Below, piece by piece: positions 1-9,274 of a DNA stretch of 56,326 nucleotides. The stretch spans positions 1 through 56,326 of the forward strand of contig NZ_FOLM01000018.1 of the NCBI RefSeq assembly GCF_900112355.1. Direction: 5' to 3'. Under the pieces are notes generated by a model that saw only the letters and a list, made by a program, of their open reading frames with translations, was not told the DNA's origin and did not search any database. Numbering within the stretch: the stretch's first letter is position 1; each line of letters opens with the position of its first letter. The position numbers and the translations under genes were made by a program. The stretch comes from Streptomyces aidingensis. GTDB lineage: Bacteria; Actinomycetota; Actinomycetes; Streptomycetales; Streptomycetaceae.

Positions 1-319
1 CACCTGCGGTGTGGACTACCGGGTGGCGGGCGACTGGGGCAGCGGCTTCCAGGGCGAGATCGTCATCCGCAACACCGCCGCCACCGCCCTGACCGGCTGG
101 ACCCTGGACTTCGCCTTCCCCGCCGGGCAGAGGGTCACCAACATGTGGGGCGGCACCCCCGCCCAGAACGGGAACACCGTCAGCGTCACCCCCGCGGACT
201 GGACCCGCACCATCCCCGCCGGCGGCTCGGTCACCCTCGGCTTCATCGGCACCAGAGGCACCACCAACCCCGCCCCCACCACCTTCACCCTCAACGGCAC
301 CACCTGCACCACCACCTGA
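1..319 (+). CDS. C-terminal fragment of a secreted polysaccharide-active enzyme: CBM2 cellulose-binding module
   Basis: Only the last ~105 residues are in the window; the reading frame is open from base 2. The segment is a complete family 2 carbohydrate-binding module. It begins TCGVDYRVAGDW and ends with a second Cys in NGTTC, the usual disulfide pair spanning the module. Three Trp in DW, GW and DW contexts fit the flat cellulose- or xylan-binding face of CBM2. The catalytic domain, probably a glycoside hydrolase or AA10 LPMO, lies off the left edge. The module is at the extreme C-terminus, and the gene is followed at once by a strong hairpin terminator. The first in-frame start codon seen (GTG, base 11) is internal, not a true start. 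Confidence 0.85.
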   Translation, partial: TCGVDYRVAGDWGSGFQGEIVIRNTAATALTGWTLDFAFPAGQRVTNMWGGTPAQNGNTVSVTPADWTRTIPAGGSVTLGFIGTRGTTNPAPTTFTLNGTTCTTT

Positions 320-328
320 CCCACCCCC

Positions 329-370
329 CCGGTCCGTGCGGGAGCCCACCCGGACTCCCGCACGGACCGG
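329..370 (+). terminator. Strong intrinsic-type hairpin after the CBM2 gene
   Basis: A perfect 16-bp inverted repeat (329-344 pairing with 355-370) encloses a 10-nt loop and lies 10 bp past the TGA stop. There is no U-tract, as is common for actinomycete terminators. Confidence 0.8.
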
Positions 371-609
371 CCCTCAGAGCTGCCGGAGGCCGTACATGGT
401 CCGGCTCCGGGTGCCGGTGCAGGTGCAGCCCGGGGGAACCGTGCAGGACCGGAACGCGGCAGCGGCGGAGGCATCCGCCGGGGGCGCGGCCGGCGCGCAG
501 GCCGGATCCGGCCGTCCCCCGGCGTGCCCGGGGACGGATCGTGAGCGCGGTTCACCCCGACGGGGCAGAGCCGGATGCACCCCCCTGCCCCCTGTGTTCC
601 CCTCGTCCC

Positions 610-2052
610 ATGACGAATTTCCTCTGTCTGTACGACGGAAGCCCGCTCCGGCTGGGCGGTGAAATAAAGGCGCATTATCAGTCCGAAGCAGCCGACAACT
701 GGATAGGACTTTACCGGGCGGGCAGCGAGAAGTGGCTGGCCTTTGAATACGCACCCGGCAGCAAGGGGGTGGTGTCGTTCTCGGGGAGGACACCACGGAC
801 CACAAAATCAAAATTGGCGGGCATTGTCCCCGGCCGTTATGTCCTCAAGCTTTTCTCGGGTCATGACCCGCCCGGACTTCTGGCCGAGTCCGATCCCTTT
901 GTCGTGGAGCAGGCCCCGTACTTCCTGGCCGAGTCGATGACGGCTCCGGCCTGCGAGGCGGGCTCGGAGTGCCGGGTCCCGGTCCGGGGGGTCATCGAGA
1001 GTTTCGACGAGGAGGTGACGTTCTTCAAGGCCGGCGGGGACGGCTGGCTGATCGTCTCCGCCGACGGCTGGGTCACCGGCACCGCGCCCCCCGGCCTGGC
1101 CGGCGGCAGCGGGAGCGTTGTGGTGGGTGCCCGGGGCCCGCACGGCCACACCGCGGACATGACGGTCGAGGTCCCCGTGGGGCGGCCGGGCACCCCGCCC
1201 GTGGCGACCCTCCGGGTCGCGAGCTGGAACGCCTGGTACGACTTCAACCACGTCTGGAGCGCACGGGAGAAGGCCCTGCGGGTGCTGCTGGAACAGCGCG
1301 TCGACATCGTCGGCCTCCAGGAGGCGCGCGAGCGGAAGGGCACGGCCCGGGAGCTGGCCACCCGCCTGGGCTGGCACTACCGGGACCACCAGGACCGCGG
1401 CGACGTCTGCTTCGTCAGCCGCCACCCGATCGTGGAGGCGGCGGACTTCCCCGGCTTCGTCCTGGTCACGGTCGAGGTGAACGGCCGGCGCCTCACCCTG
1501 TGCTCGGTGCACCTGGACTACACGCACTACGGACCGCACCAGGCCCCGGTCGGGGAGAAGAGGTTCACCGCGCGGGTGCAGAAGGAGGAAATGGCCTCGC
1601 AGCGCGCCACCGAGATGGGGCGGATCCTGGCCGAGATCGCGCCGCGGCTGTGCACCGCCGACACCGTTCCCGTGATCCTGCTGGGTGACTTCAACAGCCC
1701 GTCCCACCGCGACTGGACCACCGCCGTGCAGAAGAGCGGATTCCGCAACTGGCCCGCGACGCTCCTGCTGGAACGGGCCGGGATGCGCGACACCTACCGC
1801 ACCGCCCACCCCGATCCCCGGACACACCCGGGTGAGACATGGTCACCCACGGACCGCTGGTCGGGCGCCCGCCCGGAGCCGCAGGACCGGATCGACTTCG
1901 TCTTCTGCAAGGGCAGCGGCCTGTCCGTGGTGGACTCCCGGACGGTGCTCACGGGCAGGATCACCGTCGACGACGGCCACTGGAACCAGTTCGTCTTCAA
2001 CGACTGGCCCTCCGACCACGCGATGGTGCTGACCACCTTCCGGCTTCGCTAG
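610..2052 (+). CDS. Endonuclease/exonuclease/phosphatase (EEP) family protein with N-terminal Ig-like domain
   Basis: About 480 aa. Residues ~200-480 form an EEP fold (metal-dependent phosphodiesterase, the DNase I / sphingomyelinase / inositol phosphatase superfamily). The motifs appear in order: ASWNAWYDFN, GLQEA (metal Glu), SVHLDYT (catalytic His), LLGDFNSP, RIDFVF and SDHAMV. Residues ~1-105 (NWIGLYRAG, PGRYVLKLF) resemble the beta-sandwich that precedes some secreted phosphoesterases, and ~105-190 look like another Ig-type repeat. No signal peptide is visible from this ATG. An in-frame GTG at 541 would add 23 residues but no signal sequence, and neither start has a convincing ribosome-binding site. 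The substrate (nucleic acid, sphingomyelin or phosphoinositide) cannot be told. The first ~300 bases are less GC-rich than the rest. Confidence 0.8.
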   Translation: MTNFLCLYDGSPLRLGGEIKAHYQSEAADNWIGLYRAGSEKWLAFEYAPGSKGVVSFSGRTPRTTKSKLAGIVPGRYVLKLFSGHDPPGLLAESDPFVVEQAPYFLAESMTAPACEAGSECRVPVRGVIESFDEEVTFFKAGGDGWLIVSADGWVTGTAPPGLAGGSGSVVVGARGPHGHTADMTVEVPVGRPGTPPVATLRVASWNAWYDFNHVWSAREKALRVLLEQRVDIVGLQEARERKGTARELATRLGWHYRDHQDRGDVCFVSRHPIVEAADFPGFVLVTVEVNGRRLTLCSVHLDYTHYGPHQAPVGEKRFTARVQKEEMASQRATEMGRILAEIAPRLCTADTVPVILLGDFNSPSHRDWTTAVQKSGFRNWPATLLLERAGMRDTYRTAHPDPRTHPGETWSPTDRWSGARPEPQDRIDFVFCKGSGLSVVDSRTVLTGRITVDDGHWNQFVFNDWPSDHAMVLTTFRLR

Positions 2053-2057
2053 CCCGT

Positions 2058-2072
2058 CCGGCCGCCGGCCGG
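2058..2072. terminator. Short bidirectional hairpin between convergent genes
   Basis: CCGGCC and GGCCGG form a 6-bp stem with a 3-nt loop. It fills the 23-bp gap between the convergent stops of the EEP gene (2052) and the GH127 gene (2076). It is small, so its strength is uncertain. Confidence 0.45.
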
Positions 2073-2075
2073 GGT

Positions 2076-4064
2076 TCAGGCCCCGGGCGCCGCGGGGAGC
2101 CAGACCCGCATCGCCGTGGGGCCGCTCTCGGCCCAGCGGTAGTACGGGGTGAGGGTCAGCGCGGCGGGCTCGCCGCCGGTCCCGCCGGTCTCCGCCGCGC
2201 CGCCGTAGGGCCAGGCCGGTTCCGGTCCGGGGCCGCCCGGGGAGGTGAGCAGCGCCCGGACCCGGACCCGGCCGCCGTCCCCTCCGTCCCCGCCGCCGGG
2301 TTCCGTGTCCGCCACGGGGGCGACGGAGGTGTCCACCGCCAGGCCGTCCAGAGCGGCCCCGTCGGGCAGATGGACGGACTCGGCGCAGTAGACCAGCGGG
2401 CCGCGTTCCACCGCGACGCAGCCGCGCAGCGCGTCGATGCGCGGATCCGGCCAGGTGAAGCGCGGCGCCAGGGGGAGCCGGAGCCGGATCTCCTCGCCCG
2501 CGGCGAGTTCCCGGTCGACCACCGCCCAGCCCGGCGCCACCGGGCGCCGCCGGCCGCCCTCCTCCAGCTCGGCGCCGCCGGCCCACGCCGGGATCCGCAG
2601 CCGCAGCCGCACCCGGCCCGGCGGCGCCTGCGCGACCCGCACCGTGACCAGCCCGTCGTACGGATAGCCGGTCTCGGTCTCCAGCCCCAGGGCACGCCCG
2701 TCGCCGAGCACGGTACGGATCTCGGCGGGGGCGTACTGCAGCAGGGTGAGGCCGTCCTGCCCGGCCGCCGCGAGACAGGTGTGCCAGGTGGCCAGGGTGC
2801 GGGCGACATTGGTCGGACAGCAGGAGACGTCGAACCAGGCGGCCCGGGTGCCGCCCTCGGCGCGCGGGCTGACCGCGTCGTCGTCGGACGGCTCCCCGGC
2901 CACCCGCTGCTGGAGCGGGTTGGCGTAGAAGAAGGCCCGGCCGTCGGAGCGCGGCGAGGCGGCGATGACGTTGTAGAAGGTGCGCTCCATGAGATCGGCG
3001 TAGCGCACCCGGCCGGTGGCCAGGAACAGGCGCCAGCTCACCATGACCGAGGCGACCCCGGCGCAGGTCTCGCAGTAGGCGCGGTCCGGGGGCAGTTCCC
3101 AGTCCTCGCCGAAGCCCTCGTCCTGGTGGCGGGAGCCCATGCCGCCGGTCAGATGGGTGCGCCGGGCGACGGTACGGGTCCACTGCCGCTCGATGGCGTC
3201 CAGCAGTTCCCGGTCCCGGTGCTCGACGGCGATGTCCACGGCCGCGGCGGACAGGTACAGGGCGCGCACCGCGTGGCCGCGCCATGCCACGGCCTGCCGG
3301 ACCGGGATGTCGTCCTGGAAGTAGGCGCGGCCCAGCGGGATGTCCTTGAGCGTGCGGTGGCCGCGGCGGTCCAGGAAGAGCCGGGCCTGCGCCAGATAGC
3401 GGGGCTCGTCCAGGGCCCGGCCCAGCTCGGCCAGGCCCACCTCGATCTCCGGGTGGCCGCAGATCCCGGGCAGGCCCCGCGGCCCGAACACGGCGCAGAC
3501 ATGGTCGGCCGCCCGGCGGGCTAGCGCCACCAGGGCGTCCTCGCCGGCCGTGCGCAGGCGGGCGACCGCGGCCTGGAGCAGATGGCCGGTGCAGTACAGC
3601 TCGTGGCCGAACTCCAGGTCGCTGTAGCGGGGCGGCTGCCCCGGGTGGCCGAAGCAGGTGTTGAGGTAGCCGTCGGGGTCCTGGGCGCGGCCTATGCGGG
3701 TGGTCAGGCGGCGGATCGCCGCCTCGTGCCGGGGGTCGCCGGTGCGGCCGTGCTCCCAGGCCAGGGCTTCGAGAAGCTTGTAGACCTCGGAGTCGGAGAA
3801 GCACCAGCCGGGCCGGTCCCCGCCCGTGGTGCCCTCGGCCACCCGGTCGAAGTTGGCCAGCCAGCCGACGCGTTCCATCCACCGCTCGCAGTGGTCCAGC
3901 GAGGCGGTGGCGTTGGTCCGCTGGAGGGCCGCCCACGGGCCGCCGGTGAGTGCCGCCTCGGCCATGCCCAGGGGCCGCAGCGGGCCCCTGGTCGGCACCA
4001 CGGGGCTGCCGCCCCGCGGTGCGGCGCCGGGGGTGCGGTGGGGGGCGTGCTCCGCCACGGTCAT
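2076..4064 (-). CDS. GH127 (DUF1680) beta-L-arabinofuranosidase-like glycoside hydrolase
   Basis: 662 aa, close to the ~640-660 usual for GH127. An (alpha/alpha)6-barrel N-terminal part is followed by C-terminal beta domains (RLRLRIPAWAG; RGPLVYC). The Cys/Glu/Zn centre of characterised GH127 enzymes is present: E332-x-C334 in YCETCAG and the C415-C416 pair in SCCPTN; one Cys of this centre is the nucleophile in the Bifidobacterium enzyme HypBA1. There is no signal peptide, so it acts in the cytoplasm on imported oligosaccharides, releasing beta-L-arabinofuranose or a related sugar. The ATG at 4064 has a GAGGGAGA site upstream, better than an in-frame ATG at 4082. It is the last gene of the operon, 14 bp after the GH31 stop. 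The exact sugar specificity is inferred from the family. Confidence 0.88.
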   Translation of the reverse strand: MTVAEHAPHRTPGAAPRGGSPVVPTRGPLRPLGMAEAALTGGPWAALQRTNATASLDHCERWMERVGWLANFDRVAEGTTGGDRPGWCFSDSEVYKLLEALAWEHGRTGDPRHEAAIRRLTTRIGRAQDPDGYLNTCFGHPGQPPRYSDLEFGHELYCTGHLLQAAVARLRTAGEDALVALARRAADHVCAVFGPRGLPGICGHPEIEVGLAELGRALDEPRYLAQARLFLDRRGHRTLKDIPLGRAYFQDDIPVRQAVAWRGHAVRALYLSAAAVDIAVEHRDRELLDAIERQWTRTVARRTHLTGGMGSRHQDEGFGEDWELPPDRAYCETCAGVASVMVSWRLFLATGRVRYADLMERTFYNVIAASPRSDGRAFFYANPLQQRVAGEPSDDDAVSPRAEGGTRAAWFDVSCCPTNVARTLATWHTCLAAAGQDGLTLLQYAPAEIRTVLGDGRALGLETETGYPYDGLVTVRVAQAPPGRVRLRLRIPAWAGGAELEEGGRRRPVAPGWAVVDRELAAGEEIRLRLPLAPRFTWPDPRIDALRGCVAVERGPLVYCAESVHLPDGAALDGLAVDTSVAPVADTEPGGGDGGDGGRVRVRALLTSPGGPGPEPAWPYGGAAETGGTGGEPAALTLTPYYRWAESGPTAMRVWLPAAPGA

Positions 4065-4078
4065 GTCGGTGTTCTCCC

Positions 4079-6082
4079 TCATGCGTGCAGCGGGATGTCG
4101 GCACCCTCGCGGGTGAGGACGGGGATGCGGTCCAGGGGTGCGGCCATGGTGACGGTGCGTCCGCCCTCGTACCGCCGGCCGGTGGCGGGATCGTGCCAGC
4201 GGGTGCCGGCCGGCAGGTAGACCTCCCGGCTGCGCAGCCCGGGCCCGGTCACCGGGGCGACCAGCACGTCCGGGCCGAACAGGAACTGGTCCTCCACCGT
4301 CCAGGCGTGTGCGTCGTGCGGGTGGTCCAGGAACAGCGGGCGCATCGGCGGCAGCCCGCTGCGGGCGGCCTCCCGCATCTGCTCGTGCAGATAGGGGCGC
4401 AGGCGTTCCCGCAGGTGGAGCAGGCCGGAGAGGATCTGGTACGCCTCCTCGCCGAAGGACCAGACCTCGTTGGGGCCGCCGGTCTGCGCATGGCCGGTGG
4501 GGGTGCGCGGTTCCCGGTCGCCGTGCAGCCGGAACAGCGGGCAGAAGACGCCGAACTGGAACCAGCGGATCATCAGCTCCCGGTAGGCCGGGGCGCCGGC
4601 GTCGCCGCCGTGGAAGCCGCCGATGTCGGTGGTCCACCACGGGATGCCGGACAGCCCGATGTTCAGCCCGGCGCGGATCTGCTGCCGCAGGGACTCCCAG
4701 GTGGCCGGGATGTCGCCGGACCAGACCGCCGCCCCGTACTTCTGCGCCCCGGCCCAGGCCGAGCGGCACAGCAGCACGGTGGGCGGCTCGCCGTCGGCGG
4801 CCATGCCCTCGGCGAACAGCCGGGCGTTGTCCCGGGGGTAGACGCAGGCCACTTCGGCGCCCGGACCGGCGTAGAGGGCGAGATTGCCGGGGTGGGCCGG
4901 GTTGAGCTCGGGCTCGCAGGCGTCCAGCCAGAAGACCCGGATGCCCAGGCTGCGGTAGTTGCGCCGGATCAGCTCCCAGACGAACTCCCGGGTCTCGGGG
5001 TTGGTGGGGTCGTAGAAGGCGACCGGCATGGGGGCCGCCATGCCCTTGTCGCGGATGGTCTGGTGGAACTCCACGCCCTGGTCCGTGCCCACCAGCAGGC
5101 CCCGGTCGCGGTAGTCGGCGAAGTGCTCGGACAGCGGGGAGACGGTGGGCCAGACCGAGACCATCAGTTCCACGCCCAGGGCGGCCAGTTCCTCCACCAT
5201 GGCCCGGGGATCGGGCCATTCGGCCGGGTCGAAGCGGTAGTCGCCCATGGCCGACCAGTGGAAGTAGTCGGTGACGATGACGGACAGCGGCAGGCCGCGG
5301 CGCCGGTGCTCCCGGGCCACGGCGAGCAGTTCCTCCTGGTCGCGGTAGCGCAGCTTGGACTGCCAGAAGCCGCTGGCCCAGGCGGGGAGTTCGGGGACAT
5401 GTCCGGTGGCGTCGGCGTACCGGGCGAGGACGGCCGCCGGGGTCGGGGCGGCGGTGAACCAGTAGTCGATCTCCCGGGCCTGGCCGGCCTGCCAGCGGGT
5501 GGCGTTGGCGGCGAACTCCACCCGTCCCACGGCGGGCAGGTTCCACAGCAGGCCGTAGCCGCGGCTGGAGAGCACGAAGGGGATGTTCACCTCGCCGTTG
5601 CGCTGCACCAGGTCCAGGGCCAGGCCCTTGAGGTCGAGCCGGCCGTGGGTGCGCTGGCCCATGCCGTACAGCCGCTCCCCGTCGTAGGCGGCGAACTGCT
5701 GGTGCACCTCGCCGGCGCCGGAACGGTTGCCGGTGATCACCCGGGCGCCGGGCAGCCAGAAGTGTTCCCGGCTCTCGGCGAGCAGTTCCTCCCCGGTACC
5801 GGTGCGCAGAAAGGTCAGCAGCGGCTCGGGGAAGGCCGCTTCGCGGTCGAAGTCCACCCGGACGGTGAGGTCGCCGTGCACCAGGACGGCGTGGTCGGCC
5901 GCCGTGGTGATCCGGGGCGGATCGCCCGGCGGCGGCTCGTCGAGCGCGCCGGGGCTGTCCTGCGGTATCCGGAACCGGGCCGCGCGCACCCGGACGCTGT
6001 CGGCCCCCCATGGCCGGATGGTCAGCACCTCGTGGCGGTGCCGGACCTCCAGGGCGTCCGGGGTGTGTCGGAAGATCACCAT
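4079..6082 (-). CDS. GH31 family alpha-glycosidase (alpha-xylosidase or alpha-glucosidase type)
   Basis: 667 aa. An N-terminal beta-sandwich (~1-190) is followed by a (beta/alpha)8 catalytic barrel. The nucleophile is D387 in FWLDACEPE and the acid/base is D457 in WSGDIPATW. The barrel also has PWWTTDIGGF and the FRLHGDREPR region, and a C-terminal beta domain includes FLFGPDVLVAPV. The retaining mechanism and fold are family knowledge. The FWLDxxEPE signature is commoner in bacterial GH31 outside the classical maltase group, so alpha-xylosidase activity is plausible but not proven. There is no signal peptide. It lies 56 bp after the permease gene and has a GAGGAAA ribosome-binding site. With GH127 it would trim imported side-chain sugars. 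Confidence 0.88.
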   Translation of the reverse strand: MVIFRHTPDALEVRHRHEVLTIRPWGADSVRVRAARFRIPQDSPGALDEPPPGDPPRITTAADHAVLVHGDLTVRVDFDREAAFPEPLLTFLRTGTGEELLAESREHFWLPGARVITGNRSGAGEVHQQFAAYDGERLYGMGQRTHGRLDLKGLALDLVQRNGEVNIPFVLSSRGYGLLWNLPAVGRVEFAANATRWQAGQAREIDYWFTAAPTPAAVLARYADATGHVPELPAWASGFWQSKLRYRDQEELLAVAREHRRRGLPLSVIVTDYFHWSAMGDYRFDPAEWPDPRAMVEELAALGVELMVSVWPTVSPLSEHFADYRDRGLLVGTDQGVEFHQTIRDKGMAAPMPVAFYDPTNPETREFVWELIRRNYRSLGIRVFWLDACEPELNPAHPGNLALYAGPGAEVACVYPRDNARLFAEGMAADGEPPTVLLCRSAWAGAQKYGAAVWSGDIPATWESLRQQIRAGLNIGLSGIPWWTTDIGGFHGGDAGAPAYRELMIRWFQFGVFCPLFRLHGDREPRTPTGHAQTGGPNEVWSFGEEAYQILSGLLHLRERLRPYLHEQMREAARSGLPPMRPLFLDHPHDAHAWTVEDQFLFGPDVLVAPVTGPGLRSREVYLPAGTRWHDPATGRRYEGGRTVTMAAPLDRIPVLTREGADIPLHA

Positions 6083-6138
6083 GAAAAGCTTTTCCTCAGT
6101 GTTTCTCAGGGTTTCTCGGTGTTGCTCGGGGAGGGGAG

Positions 6139-6981
6139 CTAGTCCTTGACGGCGCCCGCGACCACGCCGCCGGCGACGTAGCGCTGGGCGACCACCAGAA
6201 GCACGGCGGCGGGCACGGAGGCGACGACGGCCGTCGCCATGATCGAGTTCCACTGGGTGGTGTTGTTGCCGATATAGGCGTAGATGCCGAGGGTGACGGG
6301 AACCGCGTCGGCGTTGCGGCTGAGGGTGGAGGCGAAGATGAAGTCCGACCAGGCCCACAGGAAGGTGAACAGGGACACCGTCAGCAGGGCGTTGCGGCTG
6401 AGCGGCAGCACCACCGAGACAAAGGTGCGCCACCGGCCGGCCCCGTCGATGCGGGCGGCCTGGAGGAGTTCCCCCGGCACCCCGGTCATGAAGGCCGTCA
6501 GCACCAGCACCCCGAACGGGACGGCGATGGTGGAGTCGGCGAGGATCAGCCCCCACACGGTGTTGAGCCAGCCCAGCCGCACATAGACGGCGTAGAAGCC
6601 GATGGCCATCACCACCCCGGGGATCATCTGCACCACCAGCAGCACAAAGGTCAGCGGTCCGGCACCCCACGGGCGGAGCTTGGCCAGGGCGAAGGCGGCG
6701 GGCGCGGACACCAGCAGGGTGAGCGCCACACAGCCCACGCCGATGCCCAGGCTGGTGGTCATGGCCGGCAACTGGTCGTCCAGGACGTTGGCGTAGCCCT
6801 CCAGGGTGGGGTTCCACGGGAACCAGTGCGGCGGATCGGACCGCATGTCCTCGGTCCTGGTCAGGGAGACGTTGACCATCCAGTAGACCGGGAAGAGCAT
6901 CGCGGCGGTCAGGGCGATGCCCAGGACGGTCTTCCACCGCGCCCGGTGCCGGCGCCGCACCGGCTGCGTCAGGGCTGTCAT
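6139..6981 (-). CDS. Carbohydrate ABC transporter permease (MalG type)
   Basis: 280 aa with about six hydrophobic spans. The EAA-type cytoplasmic loop (AARIDGAGRWRTF...LPLSRNA) couples to the ATPase. The N-terminal tail is short and Arg-rich, followed by a first span ending MLFPVYWMV, typical of CUT1 second permeases. The ATG overlaps the stop of the partner permease by 4 bp (ATGA), so the two are translationally coupled. No ATP-binding subunit is encoded in the operon; in Streptomyces a shared MsiK-like ATPase usually serves such systems. Confidence 0.92.
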   Translation of the reverse strand: MTALTQPVRRRHRARWKTVLGIALTAAMLFPVYWMVNVSLTRTEDMRSDPPHWFPWNPTLEGYANVLDDQLPAMTTSLGIGVGCVALTLLVSAPAAFALAKLRPWGAGPLTFVLLVVQMIPGVVMAIGFYAVYVRLGWLNTVWGLILADSTIAVPFGVLVLTAFMTGVPGELLQAARIDGAGRWRTFVSVVLPLSRNALLTVSLFTFLWAWSDFIFASTLSRNADAVPVTLGIYAYIGNNTTQWNSIMATAVVASVPAAVLLVVAQRYVAGGVVAGAVKD

Positions 6982-7958
6982 GTCCGTTCCTGTCGACGCT
7001 GGAGATGCAGGTAGAGAAAGCCGAAGGCCAGCGCGATGAGCAGCAGCAGATTGCCGATGGCCGCGGCGGGCGAGAAGTCGGGCAGCCCGGTGCCGAACGC
7101 CTCCCGGTAGGACCACACGGCCAGGGTGGTGGAGGCGCCGCCGGGTCCGCCGGTGGTCATGATCCAGATGACGTCCACGACCTTGAGCGTGTAGACCAGG
7201 CCGAGCAGCAGGGTGATGCCGGAGACCGGCCGCAGCAGCGGGAAGGTGATCCGCCAGAACTGCTGCCAGGCGTTCGCCCCGTCCAGGGCCGCGGCCTCGT
7301 ACAGCTCCTCGGGGATGTTCTGCAGCCCGGAGTAGAGGATGACCAGGTTGAACGGGACGCCCAGCCAGATGTTGGCGATGATCACCGAGACCAGCGCCCA
7401 GCCCGGGTCGGTCAGCCAGTTGATCCGGCCGGCCCCGAAGGACTCCAGCACGGTGTTGACGATGCCGTTGTCGCTGTTCAGCATCCAGGCCCAGGTGGAG
7501 CCGGAGACGATCAGCGGCAGCAGCCAGGGCACCAGGAACATGCCGCGCAGCACCGCCGAGAGCCGGAAGTTGTTGCGGAAGAAGACGGCCAGGGCCAGGC
7601 CGATGGCGTACTGGGCGGCGATGGAGACAAAGGTGAACAGGAAGGTGTTGCGCAGCGCCGGGAGGAAGCCGTCGTCGGTGAGGACGTCCCGGTAGTTCTC
7701 CAGGCCGGCGAAGTCGGCGCCGCCCTGCACAAAGGACCGGACGGTGTAGTCGTGCAGGCTCAGGTCGATGTTCCGGTAGAGCGGGTAGGCGTAGCAGGCC
7801 AGCAGGTAGACGATCAGCGGGGCCAGGAAACCGAGCGCGGCCCACTGGGTGGACCGCACCCGGACGCGGGCCGGCGGGCGGGGGGCGGAGGCCGGCAGGC
7901 CGGCCTCCGCCCCGCCCGGCTTCCGCAGCCGTGGCGCGGATGTGGTGGTCACAGGCAT
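6978..7958 (-). CDS. Carbohydrate ABC transporter permease (MalF type)
   Basis: 326 aa. A disordered Pro/Arg-rich N-terminus of ~35 residues precedes the first span (FLAPLIVYLLACYAYPLY). A periplasmic-type loop with GLENYRDV follows, and the EAA loop is at ALDGANAWQQFWRITFPLL. It is typical of CUT1 family first permeases, which pair with a MalG-type subunit. It starts 24 bp after the binding-protein stop and overlaps the next permease by 4 bp. With its partner it forms the membrane channel for the sugar captured by the lipoprotein encoded just upstream. Confidence 0.92.
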   Translation of the reverse strand: MPVTTTSAPRLRKPGGAEAGLPASAPRPPARVRVRSTQWAALGFLAPLIVYLLACYAYPLYRNIDLSLHDYTVRSFVQGGADFAGLENYRDVLTDDGFLPALRNTFLFTFVSIAAQYAIGLALAVFFRNNFRLSAVLRGMFLVPWLLPLIVSGSTWAWMLNSDNGIVNTVLESFGAGRINWLTDPGWALVSVIIANIWLGVPFNLVILYSGLQNIPEELYEAAALDGANAWQQFWRITFPLLRPVSGITLLLGLVYTLKVVDVIWIMTTGGPGGASTTLAVWSYREAFGTGLPDFSPAAAIGNLLLLIALAFGFLYLHLQRRQERT

Positions 7959-7982
7959 GGAAGGCTGCTCCTGGGCTCGGCG

Positions 7983-9248
7983 TCAGCCGATCTCGTCCTC
8001 GGCGGCGGCCTGGGCCTCGGCGAGCGCGTCCGCCGGATCGGCGGCGCCGCTCAGCGCCTTCTGCACGGCGGTCCACAGGGCCTCGGAGATCTTGGGGTAG
8101 TCGGTGCCCAGGTTGTCGCTGGTGCGTCCGCGGGCGACCCGCACCGCGTCCACCCATGGCCGGAGGTCCGGGCTGTCCGCGAGCAGCTGCTGCTGGCCGT
8201 CCGCGGTCGGCGGGATGTAGTAGGCGAAGGTGGTGGCGGTCTCGACCATGCCCTCGGGCGTGGTCATGCACTCCACGATCTTCTTGGTGACCTCGTAGCG
8301 GGCGGTGTCGTCCTGCACCGGGGCGGTGATGAACTCGCCTCCGGTGGGCGCCGGGGCGGCCCCGCCGTCCTGGGCCGGGACGGGCAGCACGCCGGTGGGG
8401 AAGCCGGCCTCGGCGGCGCTGTTGACCTGCCAGGTGCCGTTCAGCGCGAAGCCGAAGTCGCCGGTGAGGAACTCCTCCCAGGTGGTGTTCTGGGAGTTGT
8501 TGATCACCGAGTTGGGGGCGTAGCCGGATTCCAGCCAGCCGCTCCACAGCTCCAGGGCCTCGACCGCGTCCGCCGAGGACAGATCCCGCAGATCGGCTCC
8601 GGCGCCCCAGAACCAGGGCAGGAACTGGAAGGAGCCCTCCTCGGTGCCGATGGCGGCGAAGGTGATGCCCTTGTGCCCGGCTCCGGTCACCTGCTCCAGG
8701 GCGGCGGTGAGCGAGTCCCAGTCGGTGACCGAGGCGGGATCGACCCCGGCCTCGTCCAGCACCTGCTGGTTGTAGTAGAGGGCCAGGGTGTTGGCGCCGA
8801 TGGGTATGCCGTACGCCTGGTCGTCCAGGACCCCGGCGGCCAGCAGGTTCTCGTCGATGCCGGAGGTGTCCAGGCCGAACTCCTCCATGGTGGTGAGCAT
8901 CCCGGTCTCGGCCAGGGTGGACACGGCCGGGTTGTCCAGCAGGATGATGTCCGGCGAGGTGCCCTCCTGGGCGGCCAGCAGCGCCTGGTTGGTCAGCGCG
9001 GTGGTGTCGTAGGCGGTGCGTTCGATGGTGACGCCCGCTTCCGTGCCGCACTTGGCGACGCGCTGCGCCCAGCCCGAGGAGTCGTCGTGCTGCGGGTAGG
9101 GGTCCCACCAGGTGTAGGCGCCGGCCGGGCCGCCGTCACCGCCCTCCCCGGAGGAGGCCGAGGAGGAGCACGCGGCGGCGCCGGCCAGGGTGCACAGGGC
9201 GGCGCCGAGCGCCAGGGAGGTGCGGGCGGGTCTGGGAAGACGGGTCAT
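7983..9248 (-). CDS. Extracellular sugar-binding lipoprotein of the ABC importer
   Basis: 421 aa. The N-terminus has Arg residues, a hydrophobic core and a lipobox (LAGAAAC), so it should be exported and anchored by the Cys. A low-complexity Ser/Gly linker follows. The mature part has features of family 1 solute-binding proteins, such as the NSAAEAGFPTGVLPVP region and a C-terminal segment with many Ala/Glu. It lies 26 bp downstream of the LacI-family gene and 24 bp upstream of the first permease. The ligand is unknown; the operon's GH127 and GH31 enzymes suggest an arabinose- or xylose-containing oligosaccharide. Confidence 0.9.
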   Translation of the reverse strand: MTRLPRPARTSLALGAALCTLAGAAACSSSASSGEGGDGGPAGAYTWWDPYPQHDDSSGWAQRVAKCGTEAGVTIERTAYDTTALTNQALLAAQEGTSPDIILLDNPAVSTLAETGMLTTMEEFGLDTSGIDENLLAAGVLDDQAYGIPIGANTLALYYNQQVLDEAGVDPASVTDWDSLTAALEQVTGAGHKGITFAAIGTEEGSFQFLPWFWGAGADLRDLSSADAVEALELWSGWLESGYAPNSVINNSQNTTWEEFLTGDFGFALNGTWQVNSAAEAGFPTGVLPVPAQDGGAAPAPTGGEFITAPVQDDTARYEVTKKIVECMTTPEGMVETATTFAYYIPPTADGQQQLLADSPDLRPWVDAVRVARGRTSDNLGTDYPKISEALWTAVQKALSGAADPADALAEAQAAAEDEIG

Positions 9249-9274
9249 GGCAGTGTTGCTCCTTGTGCTGAGTA

